Assembly (NCBI GenBank): GCA_030654695.1
Contig: JAURWY010000034.1
Coordinates: forward strand, 62,001-126,000
Length of the DNA: 64,000 nt
Direction: 5' to 3'
From: Polaromonas sp.
Lineage (GTDB): Bacteria; Pseudomonadota; Gammaproteobacteria; Burkholderiales; Burkholderiaceae_C
Shown in pieces: positions 55,368 to 63,720 of the stretch. How positions within the stretch are numbered: the first letter of the stretch is position 1; each line of letters starts with the position of its first letter. Below the pieces are notes generated by a model, which did no database searches, had not been told where the DNA came from, and saw only the letters and a program-made list of their open reading frames with translations. The position numbers and the translations under genes are program-made.

Positions 55368-56129
55368 TCAGCCTAGTTTCATCATGGTGGCGCCAGACTC
55401 GTCTATGGTCTTGGTCTCTTTGATATTGCGCACCTGGTGCTCAAAAGAGCGGCTCTGGTCCATCAGCTTGACCATGACTTCCATCGCGTTGACGTTGCTC
55501 CCCTCTAAAGCGCGCGGCGTGAGAGACGGCGTGACGGGACCATCGGTGATGTCTCCGCCGAGTTTGCCAACAGGGCCAAACAAGCCATCTTGGCGGCGCT
55601 CTAGCGGGGTGGTGCTGGCATCGCGCATCAACAAACGGTCAATCAAAATGGGCTGCGCTACCCCGGCTTGTGCTCGGTCGATGGCAAAAACGGAACCATC
55701 AGGGTTGATGGAAATGTCCAAGCCTGGCGGGATGGTGATGGCGCCGCCGCCCTGGCCGCGCACCACATGGCGTGCGCTGTTTTCAAGGACACCGGCTGTG
55801 TTAACGCGCAAGTCGCCACGGCGCGTGAAGGCCAACTCACCATTCGGCGCGCTGACAGCCAGCACCGTGGTGTCGTTCATGGCCACGTCCATGACCCCCC
55901 CCGTCGCCATGATCGGACCCGGCTTGAGCTGAATCACATCCGAACTCACGGACTGCGGCTGCAGACGCGTCGACAAGCCTGGGCCTTCAACATTGATGGC
56001 GCGCATGGCCACTTCGTAGCTGCGCTTGAAACCAACGGTGGTGACATTCGCCAACTCGTTGGTGGTCATTTGGCGCGACAAGCGCTGCTCGTTGATGGCG
56101 GCAGCAGCGTTAAAGGCTAAGCGGTCCAT
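55368..56129 (-). CDS. flgF: Proximal rod protein FlgF
   Basis: 253 residues. RLSRQMTTNELANVTTVGFKR, VMDVAMNDTTVLAVSAPNGE and the C-terminal LEGSNVNAMEVMVKLMDQSRSFEHQVR (parts). It follows flgE with a 34-base gap. Confidence 0.95.
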   Translation of the reverse strand: MDRLAFNAAAAINEQRLSRQMTTNELANVTTVGFKRSYEVAMRAINVEGPGLSTRLQPQSVSSDVIQLKPGPIMATGGVMDVAMNDTTVLAVSAPNGELAFTRRGDLRVNTAGVLENSARHVVRGQGGGAITIPPGLDISINPDGSVFAIDRAQAGVAQPILIDRLLMRDASTTPLERRQDGLFGPVGKLGGDITDGPVTPSLTPRALEGSNVNAMEVMVKLMDQSRSFEHQVRNIKETKTIDESGATMMKLG

Positions 56130-56163
56130 GGTGTGTTCTAGCGGTTAGTGGTGAAGTGCTTCA

Positions 56164-58914
56164 TCAACCACGGATGTTGATGATGGCCTGGGTCATGGTG
56201 GTGCTGGTCTCAATGGCTTTGGCATTGGCCTGGAAATTCCGCTGAGCGGTGATCAGGTCGACCAATTCAGCGGTCAAGTCAACGTTGGAGCGCTCAGTCG
56301 CACCGGCGCGAATGGTGCCGAAACCGGCGCCGCCAGCCGTTCCCAAAATCGCATTGCCAGAAGCCGCTGAAGACAAAAAGCTGGAGTCACCGACCTGACG
56401 CAAGCCAGTCGGATTCGAAAAGTTGACCAGCAAGATTTTGGCCAATGACTTTTGCGTGCCGTTGGAGTAACTGGCGCTGACCAGTCCGTCATTGCCGATC
56501 GTCACGCCGACCAAGTCACCCTCGGGAGCGCCGTCTTGCGACTGCGACAGGACCGCAAACGGAGATGTGTACTGGGTTGACTTGGAGTAATCGATATTGA
56601 TGGTCAGTGCGCCCTTACCGTCTTCCAGGAAGACTGTTTCGAGTTGCGAGCCTGCCACTGGAGACACAAGGTTACCGCCGGTGTCAAACGTTAGCTCGCC
56701 CTTGTCTAGGTAAATGGGTGTCCAGACCGGTGAGGTTAAGAAGCCGTCACCGTTGGTGGTTTCCATGCCGAACTCGTCGATGTAGACGAGCTTACCGGTG
56801 CCGCTGCTGGTATCTGTGAACTGCGTCGGCTTGATCCAACTGGAGGTGACACCCAGCCCAGATTGAGTTTCTTCAAGGCCCCAAGGACCTTTCCCGGTGA
56901 CCTTGATGAAGGACGCCGAGGTCGCAGTGGAGGTCGTGAAGCTGAATTTTTCTGTGATGGTGTCGAAATTGACCTTCACGCCGTTGACCGTTTTACCCGT
57001 GCTGTCAGCCAGCAAATTGATCTGAGTCTGCAGCTCTTTTTTGAACCGGGCCAATGAATAGTCTCCGCCCACCGGAATGGTCACGGTGCCGCGCACATCA
57101 TCAACTGTCACGATGAAAGTGTTGTTCTCAGCAGTCACCGAGAAGTTATTGTTCATGTTGATGGACGGTGATGTGCCATACGCCACCGCTGGCGTGGACG
57201 TGATACCACGGAGCGCAAGAGGCGAGGCAATCACTGCCGATTTCTTCAGCCCAAAAATACTGGCGGCCAGCGGGTTGATGAGGGCGTCCGTCGTCTCAAG
57301 ACCTGTCACGGGGTCGATTGGCGTGATCGAAATGGTTGACGTATCTCCCGTGGTGCCAGAGGCAAAACTGAACGTTTTGTCACCCGTGTTGTACGTGACC
57401 TTCATGCCAAAACGCTGGTCGACAACCGGCCGAATATAGGACTCGCTGTTAGGGCTCACTTGATTGGGCATTAAACCGGTATCGGCCAGGGTGACGGCAG
57501 TGGTGGTCAAGCCAAAGACGGTGTTGGCGGCAGGCGCACTGACAGCGATGGTGCGGGCAGGAACGGTGCTGTCCACAAACTTGAATGTTCTGGCGGTGGC
57601 GTCATACGACACGGTGATGGCTGAGACAGTAGCGGGTGCAACGGGTGGATAGGCTGCAGCAACTTTTGTCTGAAGGTCGGCCAGTACTTCAGCCGTCGTT
57701 TTTTTAGCCGCAACGGCGTAACCCAAATCCAGGGCTGTTGCTACCCCGGTCCCCACAGTCAGGGTGAGTTTGCTACTGGCCAAATCAGGGAATTCGAAAT
57801 AGCGATCGTCGCCAAACTTGGTGTTGAGGTAGTTGGTCAGTTCAGAGGCAATCTGGGTGCCCGTCAAGGGGGTGCTGCTTTTGGACAGATGACTCAGATC
57901 GACGTTGACGGAGCTGCCATCCACCTCAATTTTGAAAAGGTTACTCAGACTTGCGGTTGATGCAGGGAGAGCAAGTTTTTCAGCCGCAATCAAGGTGCTG
58001 AAGTTGATGCCCGTTGCAAGGTCTTTGGCAGAAAAAGCACCGGTGATGCTGGCCGCCTGCGACACCTGCTTGTCGGTCAATTGATCCAGCGAAAACATCT
58101 GCGTCTTGGCGTTGTTGGTCAAAAAGTCTTTGACCACGCTGTAGGGCTGGGTTTGGCCGTATTTGTTGACGAAGAGCTGTTCTTTGTTAGAGTCCGTGGC
58201 CTGCATCAGCGAGGCCTTGACCTCGTCCGCGCCAATGTAGACGTAGGTTTGCCATTTGTTGAACGGGCTGCCTTGGGTGGCGTTTTGTGTTTTGACGTAA
58301 TAAATGGTGGCCAAGTAACCGTTGCCACCGGCGTCATACACCGTCAAGGCCGTGCTTTTGTTGTAGCTGGCGGCGTTGGTGCGGCTGAAGGGGTCAGAGA
58401 TAACTGCCGCGTCCGCCGGGAAGTTGACACCCAACACCACCTGTGATGTTTCGAGGGCTTCGCCGACGGTGGTTTGTGGAATGGTCAGCACCACGCGCTC
58501 ATTCACGTTCGCGCTACCGGTCGAGTCAACCGTTGCCGCCATGAGTCGCTGGCCGGCAGAGTTCACCACGTTGAACTGCTCGTTCAGCATGAAGGCACCG
58601 TTGCGGGTGTAGATGTCTTGCAAGCCATCGGCAGACTTCAGCGGAAAAAAACCGTCGCCGGAAATCGCCAAATCAAGCGCGTTGGACGAGAACGAAATAT
58701 TACCCTGACTAAATTCCTGGCTGACCTGTTTGAGGGACACGCCCTGGCCGATCGCGCTGGAAGATTTTTGCAACGGCGAGGTCGCAAAAATGTCGCCGAA
58801 GTCAGCACGCGAGCGCTTGAAGCCGGTGGTGCCCACGTTGGCAATGTTGTTGCTGGTGACGCCCAATTGGGCGGAGGCGGAATTCAGTCCGGTCAGAGAT
58901 GTGTAAAAAGACAT
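56164..58914 (-). CDS. flgE: Flagellar hook protein FlgE, enlarged
   Basis: 916 residues against about 402 in E. coli. N-terminal YTSLTGLNSASAQLGVTSNNIANVGTTGFKRS (parts) and NALDLAISGDGFFPL, C-terminal RSNVDLTAELVDLITAQRNF and SMTQ-type end TTMTQAIINIRG. The extra sequence (about 240-680) is probably a surface-exposed domain. The hook is the universal joint between rod and filament. Confidence 0.95.
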   Translation of the reverse strand: MSFYTSLTGLNSASAQLGVTSNNIANVGTTGFKRSRADFGDIFATSPLQKSSSAIGQGVSLKQVSQEFSQGNISFSSNALDLAISGDGFFPLKSADGLQDIYTRNGAFMLNEQFNVVNSAGQRLMAATVDSTGSANVNERVVLTIPQTTVGEALETSQVVLGVNFPADAAVISDPFSRTNAASYNKSTALTVYDAGGNGYLATIYYVKTQNATQGSPFNKWQTYVYIGADEVKASLMQATDSNKEQLFVNKYGQTQPYSVVKDFLTNNAKTQMFSLDQLTDKQVSQAASITGAFSAKDLATGINFSTLIAAEKLALPASTASLSNLFKIEVDGSSVNVDLSHLSKSSTPLTGTQIASELTNYLNTKFGDDRYFEFPDLASSKLTLTVGTGVATALDLGYAVAAKKTTAEVLADLQTKVAAAYPPVAPATVSAITVSYDATARTFKFVDSTVPARTIAVSAPAANTVFGLTTTAVTLADTGLMPNQVSPNSESYIRPVVDQRFGMKVTYNTGDKTFSFASGTTGDTSTISITPIDPVTGLETTDALINPLAASIFGLKKSAVIASPLALRGITSTPAVAYGTSPSINMNNNFSVTAENNTFIVTVDDVRGTVTIPVGGDYSLARFKKELQTQINLLADSTGKTVNGVKVNFDTITEKFSFTTSTATSASFIKVTGKGPWGLEETQSGLGVTSSWIKPTQFTDTSSGTGKLVYIDEFGMETTNGDGFLTSPVWTPIYLDKGELTFDTGGNLVSPVAGSQLETVFLEDGKGALTINIDYSKSTQYTSPFAVLSQSQDGAPEGDLVGVTIGNDGLVSASYSNGTQKSLAKILLVNFSNPTGLRQVGDSSFLSSAASGNAILGTAGGAGFGTIRAGATERSNVDLTAELVDLITAQRNFQANAKAIETSTTMTQAIINIRG

Positions 58915-58963
58915 TCAGGGCTCCTGGAAATCTGGGTATCTAGAAAAAATGGAGAGCAACGCG

Positions 58964-59653
58964 TCAGTTACCTACACGCTTGACGTCGGACAGCGCAACG
59001 CTGAGGCCGCCATCGACCTGCAACATCAAAGGGCTGGCTGCGTCTGCCTGACTGATACTTCGCACGGTGGCCAGCGTGGTGACCGGTGGATTCGACGTTT
59101 TCCCGGCGGAGGTGATGGTGGCCTTGAAGGCGTAACTGCCATCGGCCACAGTGCTGCCAAGGGAATCTTTACCATCCCAAGTGAGCGTGACTTCGCCTGG
59201 CGTCTGTGCGCCGGCGATTTGCTGACGCACCAACGTTCCTTGGCTGTCAAAAATTTCAAGACGCATGCCTTCAGCGCCGGCTGGCAAGGCAATCACGCCC
59301 TGCACAGGCTGACCACCCGACATGACAACCGGCGCCCCATCGACAGCGACTTTCTTGCCGATCATGGCGGCACCACTCAACATCCGGTCGCCAGCCATGC
59401 TGGTGACAAAAGTCGTGAGCTGGGTGGCCATGTTGGTGGTCGCTTCAAGCTGCGAGAACTGCGCCAACTGGGCCACAAAGGCCTCGTTCTTGGTCGGGTC
59501 CAACGGGTTTTGGTTTTGCAGCTGGGTGGTGAACAGCTTCAAAAAGTCTTGTTGCGATGCGCCCGTGCTGGTCGCCTTTGGTTTGGCAATGACGTCTTCG
59601 TATTTGAGAATGCCGGACGGCAAGCTGGCGGTGGCGGCAGTGGTGGTGGCCAT
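58964..59653 (-). CDS. flgD: Hook-cap/scaffold protein FlgD
   Basis: 229 residues from ATG 59653, which is preceded by AGGACA; the frame is open to 59695 but the extension is unsupported. Conserved SQQDFLKLFTTQLQNQNPLDP and AQLAQFSQLEATTNMATQL (hook cap assembly region), plus the FlgD tudor/FnIII-like C-terminal part (GEVTLTWDGKDSLGSTVADGSY in parts). Confidence 0.95.
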   Translation of the reverse strand: MATTTAATASLPSGILKYEDVIAKPKATSTGASQQDFLKLFTTQLQNQNPLDPTKNEAFVAQLAQFSQLEATTNMATQLTTFVTSMAGDRMLSGAAMIGKKVAVDGAPVVMSGGQPVQGVIALPAGAEGMRLEIFDSQGTLVRQQIAGAQTPGEVTLTWDGKDSLGSTVADGSYAFKATITSAGKTSNPPVTTLATVRSISQADAASPLMLQVDGGLSVALSDVKRVGN

Positions 59654-59706
59654 GGTGTTGTCCTGTGATGTATTTGGTGAAGACGATGGAGCCAACAGTG
59701 GCCGCG

Positions 59707-60132
59707 TCAGGCCTTGGTGATTTCAAGGGTGCGCATCATCAGTTGCCGCGCAGTGTTGATCACTTCAACGTTGTTTTGATAGGACCGCGAGGCAGCCATC
59801 ATGTCGACCATCTCGCCCATTTCGTTGACGTTAGAGCTGTAGACATAACCCTCTTTGTCGGCCAGCGGGTTACCCGGGTCGAGCATGCGGCGCACGGGCG
59901 TCGGGTCGTCTTTGATCTGCTGTACTTTGACGCCGCCCTGATAAGAACTGTCTTGCGGCGCAACCTGCTGGTCCATGATGGCTTTGAACACGGCGCGCTT
60001 GGCGCGAAAGGCGTCTTGGTCGCTGCCAGACACGGTGCCCGCATTGGCCAGATTGGAGGCGATGGTGTTCATGCGCACAGTCTGAGAATTGAGCGCTGAA
60101 CCGGCGATGCCAAAAATGTTGTCGAGTGCCAT
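59707..60132 (-). CDS. flgC: Proximal rod protein FlgC
   Basis: 141 residues. FGIAGSALNSQTVRMNTIASNLANAGTVSG (parts) and the C-terminal VNEMGEMVDMMAASRSYQNNVEVI. It follows flgB by 4 bases. Confidence 0.96.
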   Translation of the reverse strand: MALDNIFGIAGSALNSQTVRMNTIASNLANAGTVSGSDQDAFRAKRAVFKAIMDQQVAPQDSSYQGGVKVQQIKDDPTPVRRMLDPGNPLADKEGYVYSSNVNEMGEMVDMMAASRSYQNNVEVINTARQLMMRTLEITKA

Positions 60133-60136
60133 TTAA

Positions 60137-60520
60137 TTACTCCCCGCGCAGGGCTTTGCGGATGCCACTGACGCGCTGTTCGAGAAAGTTGAGCGTGGCT
60201 TGGTAGTCGGCTGCGGACTTACCGTATTTCGCCTGCTCGACGTTGAGTTCAACCGTGTTGCCGTCGAAGGCGGTGTTGAACGGGGTGCGGTACATCACGC
60301 CTTTGGCCGTGCCGGGGTCGCCCTGAGCAACGTGGCCTGCCTGAGTCGTGGTCATGGCGGTGTCTTGGGTTTTCTGCATGACTTGCTTGAAGTCGATGTC
60401 GCGGGCCTTGAAGTTAGGCGTGTCAGAGTTGGCAATGTTGCGCGCCAGCAGTTCCATACGTTGACTGCGCATGCCGAGGGCTTGTGCATGCACGCCGAGA
60501 GCTTTGTCCAAAACATTCAT
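60137..60520 (-). CDS. flgB: Proximal rod protein FlgB
   Basis: 127 residues. ALGMRSQRMELLARNIANSDTPNFKARDIDF (parts) is the FlgB signature; NTVELNVEQAKYGKSAADYQATL is the C-terminal helix. It is first gene of the flgBCDEFGHIJKL operon and has a sigma-54-type promoter about 105 bases upstream. Confidence 0.96.
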   Translation of the reverse strand: MNVLDKALGVHAQALGMRSQRMELLARNIANSDTPNFKARDIDFKQVMQKTQDTAMTTTQAGHVAQGDPGTAKGVMYRTPFNTAFDGNTVELNVEQAKYGKSAADYQATLNFLEQRVSGIRKALRGE

Positions 60521-60624
60521 CGCCTGACCCTTTCATCGATTGCCGTTACCAAGTGACGGCGGTTTGATTCGCTTGCCGGTTTACCGACACATCCAGCCTT
60601 TTCAAGGGGCTACAGGCTTGTTAC

Positions 60625-60640
60625 TGCAAAAGCTGTGCCA
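60625..60640 (-). promoter_or_regulatory. Sigma-54 promoter of the flgB operon
   Basis: Minus-strand TGGCACAGCTTTTGCA fits TGGCAC-N5-TTGCA with GG-N10-GC spacing. Start site near 60614 leaves a leader of about 95 bases. Confidence 0.85.
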
Positions 60641-60689
60641 TCAAATGATTGCCGCTTTTTTGACTCTATAAAGGCTTCAGCAAGCCTGG

Positions 60690-60740
60690 GCGGCAAGATG
60701 TTGCCGCTCACGATTGCCGCTCTGCGCTCGCCATAACGGG
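60690..60740. repeat. Degenerate REP-like unit with TTGCCGCTC repeats upstream of flgB
   Basis: TTGCCGCTC occurs at 60701-60709 and 60714-60722, and a related TTGCCGCTT at 60649-60657 near the -24 element. Bases 60712-60740 also resemble the REP arm (GATTGCCGC-TCTGCGCTCGC). So these may be activator sites, a decayed REP, or both. Confidence 0.5.
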
Positions 60741-60773
60741 AAGGGCTTCACTGATGCCGAAAGCCGCACAATT

Positions 60774-61958
60774 TCAACGCAAGCGCGTTGAGACCGGCTG
60801 GAGTTGCGGGGTGTTCTCTTCATATGCGGCGGTGCGAATGGCTTGCAGACGGCCATTGACCGGTGAACTTGGGCCGAGTCTGTCGGCCGCGTTTTTCAGC
60901 AGACCGTCCAAGATAGATTGCCGCGTCATCGGCGCGCTGGTGTCGCGCCCTTCGTACAGCGCCTTGGCTTGGTTGGTGCCGATCGAGAGTGGCGCATCGG
61001 TGCGCATTTCGCTGCGCGCCGATGGCATGAGGACTGACAGATACAGGTCGTCAAGACCAGCGGCACCTTTGTTTTTAAGGCCGACGTCGCCAAAATACTT
61101 GTCGACCAAATGCAGTTGTTGGTAAACACTGAGACCCAAAATGGCTTTCGGGTTATCGGCATAGCCAGCACTGGCAGCACCACGGTCTGAACCGTCACAA
61201 AACTGGATGATGCCGTGGCAACGCTGGTTGCTGGCGCGCGGGTTCATCCCGTCGCTTTCCATCAGCGTCATGCGGGCGAAATCGTCCGGATTGAAGCGAT
61301 GGGTCTTGGCCAGCTCCAAAATCTTGTCGCGCACGTCGTTCTTTTCATTCGGCGGGATGAACCCCTTGGCAACGGCACGGGTGAGGGTTTTGTCAAGCAC
61401 GTCATGACGTGGCTGAGCAGGCTTGCTGGCTACATTTGTAGCGGCCGGACCACCATTGACAGCCCTAAAGGCCTGCAAAGCGGTTGCCGCTGGGGCCGTC
61501 TTGGCCACAAGCGTTGCACTGGTCGGTTGCCCTTTCAGGCTGGCGTCGAGTTCTGCCGCCAAGCCACTCATATTGAGTTGTTGACCGGGGAAAATTCGAT
61601 TCACGTTGGTGATCTTGTTGTCACTGGCGACGCGCTGGATCATGCGCATAATTTGCGGGCCGCTGAGTTGCACGCCTTGCGCTTGCGCCTGCGCTTTGAC
61701 CAAACCACTGAGGGTGTCGCCAGAGGCAACGGTTCGGGTGACCTCAGGCAAAGCCGCATCGGCTTCTGCGGGCGCCGTCAGAGGAGACAACGCCGGCGGC
61801 CCTAGTTGAGAGGTACGGGCTGCCACCGGCCAAGCCTGGCTGAAGGCCTGACCAAAATGGGCAGAGGCCACTTGGGCCTGGGACCCTGGCACTTTGGGGC
61901 TGTCATTCAGCCAAGCGGATGAACGGACGCTGACGCCTAAGTTGTCTTCAAGACCCAT
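60774..61958 (-). CDS. LysM and lytic-transglycosylase-like protein, likely flagellar
   Basis: 394 residues. A LysM module lies at about 74-130 (TRTVASGDTLSGLVKAQ ... NRIFPGQQLNM), binding peptidoglycan. A transglycosylase-like domain at about 185-380 has Glu234 in MTLMESDGMNP as candidate catalytic acid, GIIQFCDGS and the helical bundle LYLSVLMPSARSE. No signal peptide is evident, so export through the flagellar apparatus, as for FlgJ, is possible. With FlgJ lacking its muramidase, this is the best candidate for the enzyme that opens the wall for the rod. The gene is head-to-head with flgA and 253 bases upstream of flgB. Confidence 0.75.
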   Translation of the reverse strand: MGLEDNLGVSVRSSAWLNDSPKVPGSQAQVASAHFGQAFSQAWPVAARTSQLGPPALSPLTAPAEADAALPEVTRTVASGDTLSGLVKAQAQAQGVQLSGPQIMRMIQRVASDNKITNVNRIFPGQQLNMSGLAAELDASLKGQPTSATLVAKTAPAATALQAFRAVNGGPAATNVASKPAQPRHDVLDKTLTRAVAKGFIPPNEKNDVRDKILELAKTHRFNPDDFARMTLMESDGMNPRASNQRCHGIIQFCDGSDRGAASAGYADNPKAILGLSVYQQLHLVDKYFGDVGLKNKGAAGLDDLYLSVLMPSARSEMRTDAPLSIGTNQAKALYEGRDTSAPMTRQSILDGLLKNAADRLGPSSPVNGRLQAIRTAAYEENTPQLQPVSTRLR

Positions 61959-62001
61959 GACATTCCCCAGCCTGAAATGGCACGTTTACCTGATTTTTCA
62001 C

Positions 62002-62018
62002 TTGGTCCCTTTCTTGCA
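62002..62018 (+). promoter_or_regulatory. Sigma-54 promoter of flgA
   Basis: Plus-strand TTGGTCCCTTTCTTGCA has GG-N10-GC spacing and a full -12 element, though the -24 element (TTGGTCC) is weaker than consensus. About 80 bases precede the flgA ATG. Confidence 0.6.
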
Positions 62019-62096
62019 TCTAACCCTGCATTGGTGATTTTTGGTGTCAAAAATTCAACACCCTTCGAGCAAATTGGCATCGATTGACCAGGATGA

Positions 62097-62858
62097 ATGC
62101 AAATGCTGTGCCTACTTTTTCCGTCTCCCCGCTGGCGAGCCTTGATGGCCTTGCTGTTTTTCGCTGCCAGCGCCCTGCCCAGCGCTGCGCTGGCACAAAG
62201 TGCGCAAGAGAATTTGCTGAAGCAAGTTCGGCAATGGGTAGCCAAAACTCAAAGCACAACGCCTAACCAGGTCGACCTTGCACCGCTGGACGCCCGCGTG
62301 CAGGTGCAGCCGTGCGGGCAAGCGCTGCAGATGGATTTGCCTTTTGCCTCGCGCGAGACGGTGCGCGTGCGCTGCACCCAGCCGCCATGGCAGTTGTACA
62401 TGCGGCTGCAGACGCCCACCACGATGAATGCGGGTCAAGTTGAAGTCAACGCAACGGGTTCCCGGGAGTCTGTCAACCGCAAGACCGTGGTGACGCGGCA
62501 TCTGATTCAGCGCGGCACGCTCTTAGACGCCAGCCTGCTGCAAGAAGTCACCTTGCCCGCACAAGGCGTGGACCCTCAAGCGGTGGCCTCGATTCAAGAC
62601 CTTCTGTACGGGGAGCTGGTGCGTGACGTGCCGGCCGGACAGGTGTTGCGCAGCAGTGACATTCGCCGTGCAGTGCTGGTCAAACAAGGCCAGTCGGCCC
62701 TGATGAGCGTGGGCCAAAACGACGGTTTTCGGATCACGGTGAGGGTTGAAGCGCTACAAGATGGTCGAATGGGCGAACAAATTCGCTTGAAAAATCCGGA
62801 TTCGGGTCGATTAATAACAGGGACAGTGACAGGGCCAAACACAGTCCGCGGCCTTTAG
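62097..62858 (+). CDS. flgA: P-ring assembly chaperone FlgA
   Basis: 253 residues (ATG 62097 or, with two residues less, 62103; CCAGGA is upstream). Signal peptide ALMALLFFAASALPSAALA. The SAF-type domain at the C-terminus contains VVTRHLIQRGTLLDASLL, RDVPAGQVLRSSDIRRAVLV and the typical end ITGTVTGPNTVRGL. Periplasmic chaperone for FlgI. Confidence 0.94.
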   Translation: MQMLCLLFPSPRWRALMALLFFAASALPSAALAQSAQENLLKQVRQWVAKTQSTTPNQVDLAPLDARVQVQPCGQALQMDLPFASRETVRVRCTQPPWQLYMRLQTPTTMNAGQVEVNATGSRESVNRKTVVTRHLIQRGTLLDASLLQEVTLPAQGVDPQAVASIQDLLYGELVRDVPAGQVLRSSDIRRAVLVKQGQSALMSVGQNDGFRITVRVEALQDGRMGEQIRLKNPDSGRLITGTVTGPNTVRGL

Positions 62859-62877
62859 ATTGTTTTTAAATTCGGCC

Positions 62878-62904
62878 TCAAGTTCTAGAATGAGCGGCCG
62901 ATAC
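62878..62904 (+). promoter_or_regulatory. Sigma-28-type promoter of flgM
   Basis: Plus-strand TCAA, exactly 15 bases, GCCGATAC: the closest match in the window to the sigma-28 consensus TAAA-N15-GCCGATAA. About 54 bases before the flgM ATG; the flgM leader has an AGAGAGAAAG purine run. Confidence 0.85.
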
Positions 62905-62957
62905 TACAGATGCACAGTCTTCAAAAGTGACTGTCTTCAATAGAAAGAGAGAAAGTC

Positions 62958-63296
62958 ATGACCGATGCCATTTCACAATATGGACGACAGGGCCAGCTAG
63001 ACAACTCGGTACGCAATGCGCTTGACAGCAAACTTGCGGCCCAAGCCAAAGCCCCCGTGGAAGCGAGTACGCCTAATCATGCGGCTTCGGCTGCTGATAC
63101 CAAACCGTCCGTGGCCAAGCCAGGCCCTGACGTGCTGATCCTCAGCGACGTGGCGAAAAAAGCCATGGCTGAGCCGTCTTTCGACCGCGCCAAGGTTGAA
63201 TCGATTAAAAAGGCAATTCAAGACGGCCAGTACCCACTGGACTCGCGCCGCATTGCTGAGAGTTTCATGGCCATTGAGCAAATGATCCGTGAGTAA
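62958..63296 (+). CDS. flgM: Anti-sigma-28 factor FlgM
   Basis: 112 residues. Low-complexity disordered N-terminus, then the conserved C-terminal region DVLILSDVAKKAMAEPSFDR, RAKVESIKKAIQDGQYPLDS and RRIAESFMAIEQM that binds FliA. FlgM holds back sigma-28 until the hook is complete and then is exported. Its own promoter is of sigma-28 type, the usual feedback. Confidence 0.94.
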   Translation: MTDAISQYGRQGQLDNSVRNALDSKLAAQAKAPVEASTPNHAASAADTKPSVAKPGPDVLILSDVAKKAMAEPSFDRAKVESIKKAIQDGQYPLDSRRIAESFMAIEQMIRE

Positions 63297-63720
63297 CCCT
63301 TTGCCCATGACTGACGCAGATTTGGCCGCCAAGCGCGGTCTGACTGTGTTCGCTCAACGGTTGGCTGATGAGCTGGAAGAAATTTTAGGGATGGAGTTTG
63401 AGTCCTTGCAAAAGCAGGATCTTGAGCGTTTTGAACAGTTACAGGTTCGTAAGACTGACCTGTTGGCTGAATTGGCAGGCGTCTGCCCACCGTCAGATAT
63501 TTTGCAATCTGATCCCGACTGGCAGGGACTGCTGGTCGCCATGACCCAATGCCGCGACATGCACCGGCGCAACGCGATGCTGATTGAGCGCAAGCTGGAG
63601 GCCATTCGCGGGACCTTGCAAAGTTTGCAAGCCTCCGTCGCCACCAGCACGGTCGAAGTCTATGACCGCTTGGGCAAAGTGGCCCGCTTCACGCGCGGTC
63701 GGGGCTATCAAGAAGCCTGA
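63289..63720 (+). CDS. flgN: Flagellar export chaperone FlgN
   Basis: 143 residues with GTG at 63289 (overlaps flgM by 8) or 137 with ATG at 63307; neither has a strong ribosome-binding site. Helical throughout (FAQRLADELEEILGMEFESLQK; LVAMTQCRDMHRRNAMLIER) with the C-terminal RGYQEA typical of FlgN, the chaperone of FlgK and FlgL. Confidence 0.88.
   Translation: MSNPLPMTDADLAAKRGLTVFAQRLADELEEILGMEFESLQKQDLERFEQLQVRKTDLLAELAGVCPPSDILQSDPDWQGLLVAMTQCRDMHRRNAMLIERKLEAIRGTLQSLQASVATSTVEVYDRLGKVARFTRGRGYQEA

Noticed and set aside
61978-61993. TGGCACGTTTACCTGA as a sigma-54 promoter towards flgA
   Set aside because: The -24 half is perfect, but the -12 position has TG instead of GC; the site at 62002-62018 has the correct spacing.
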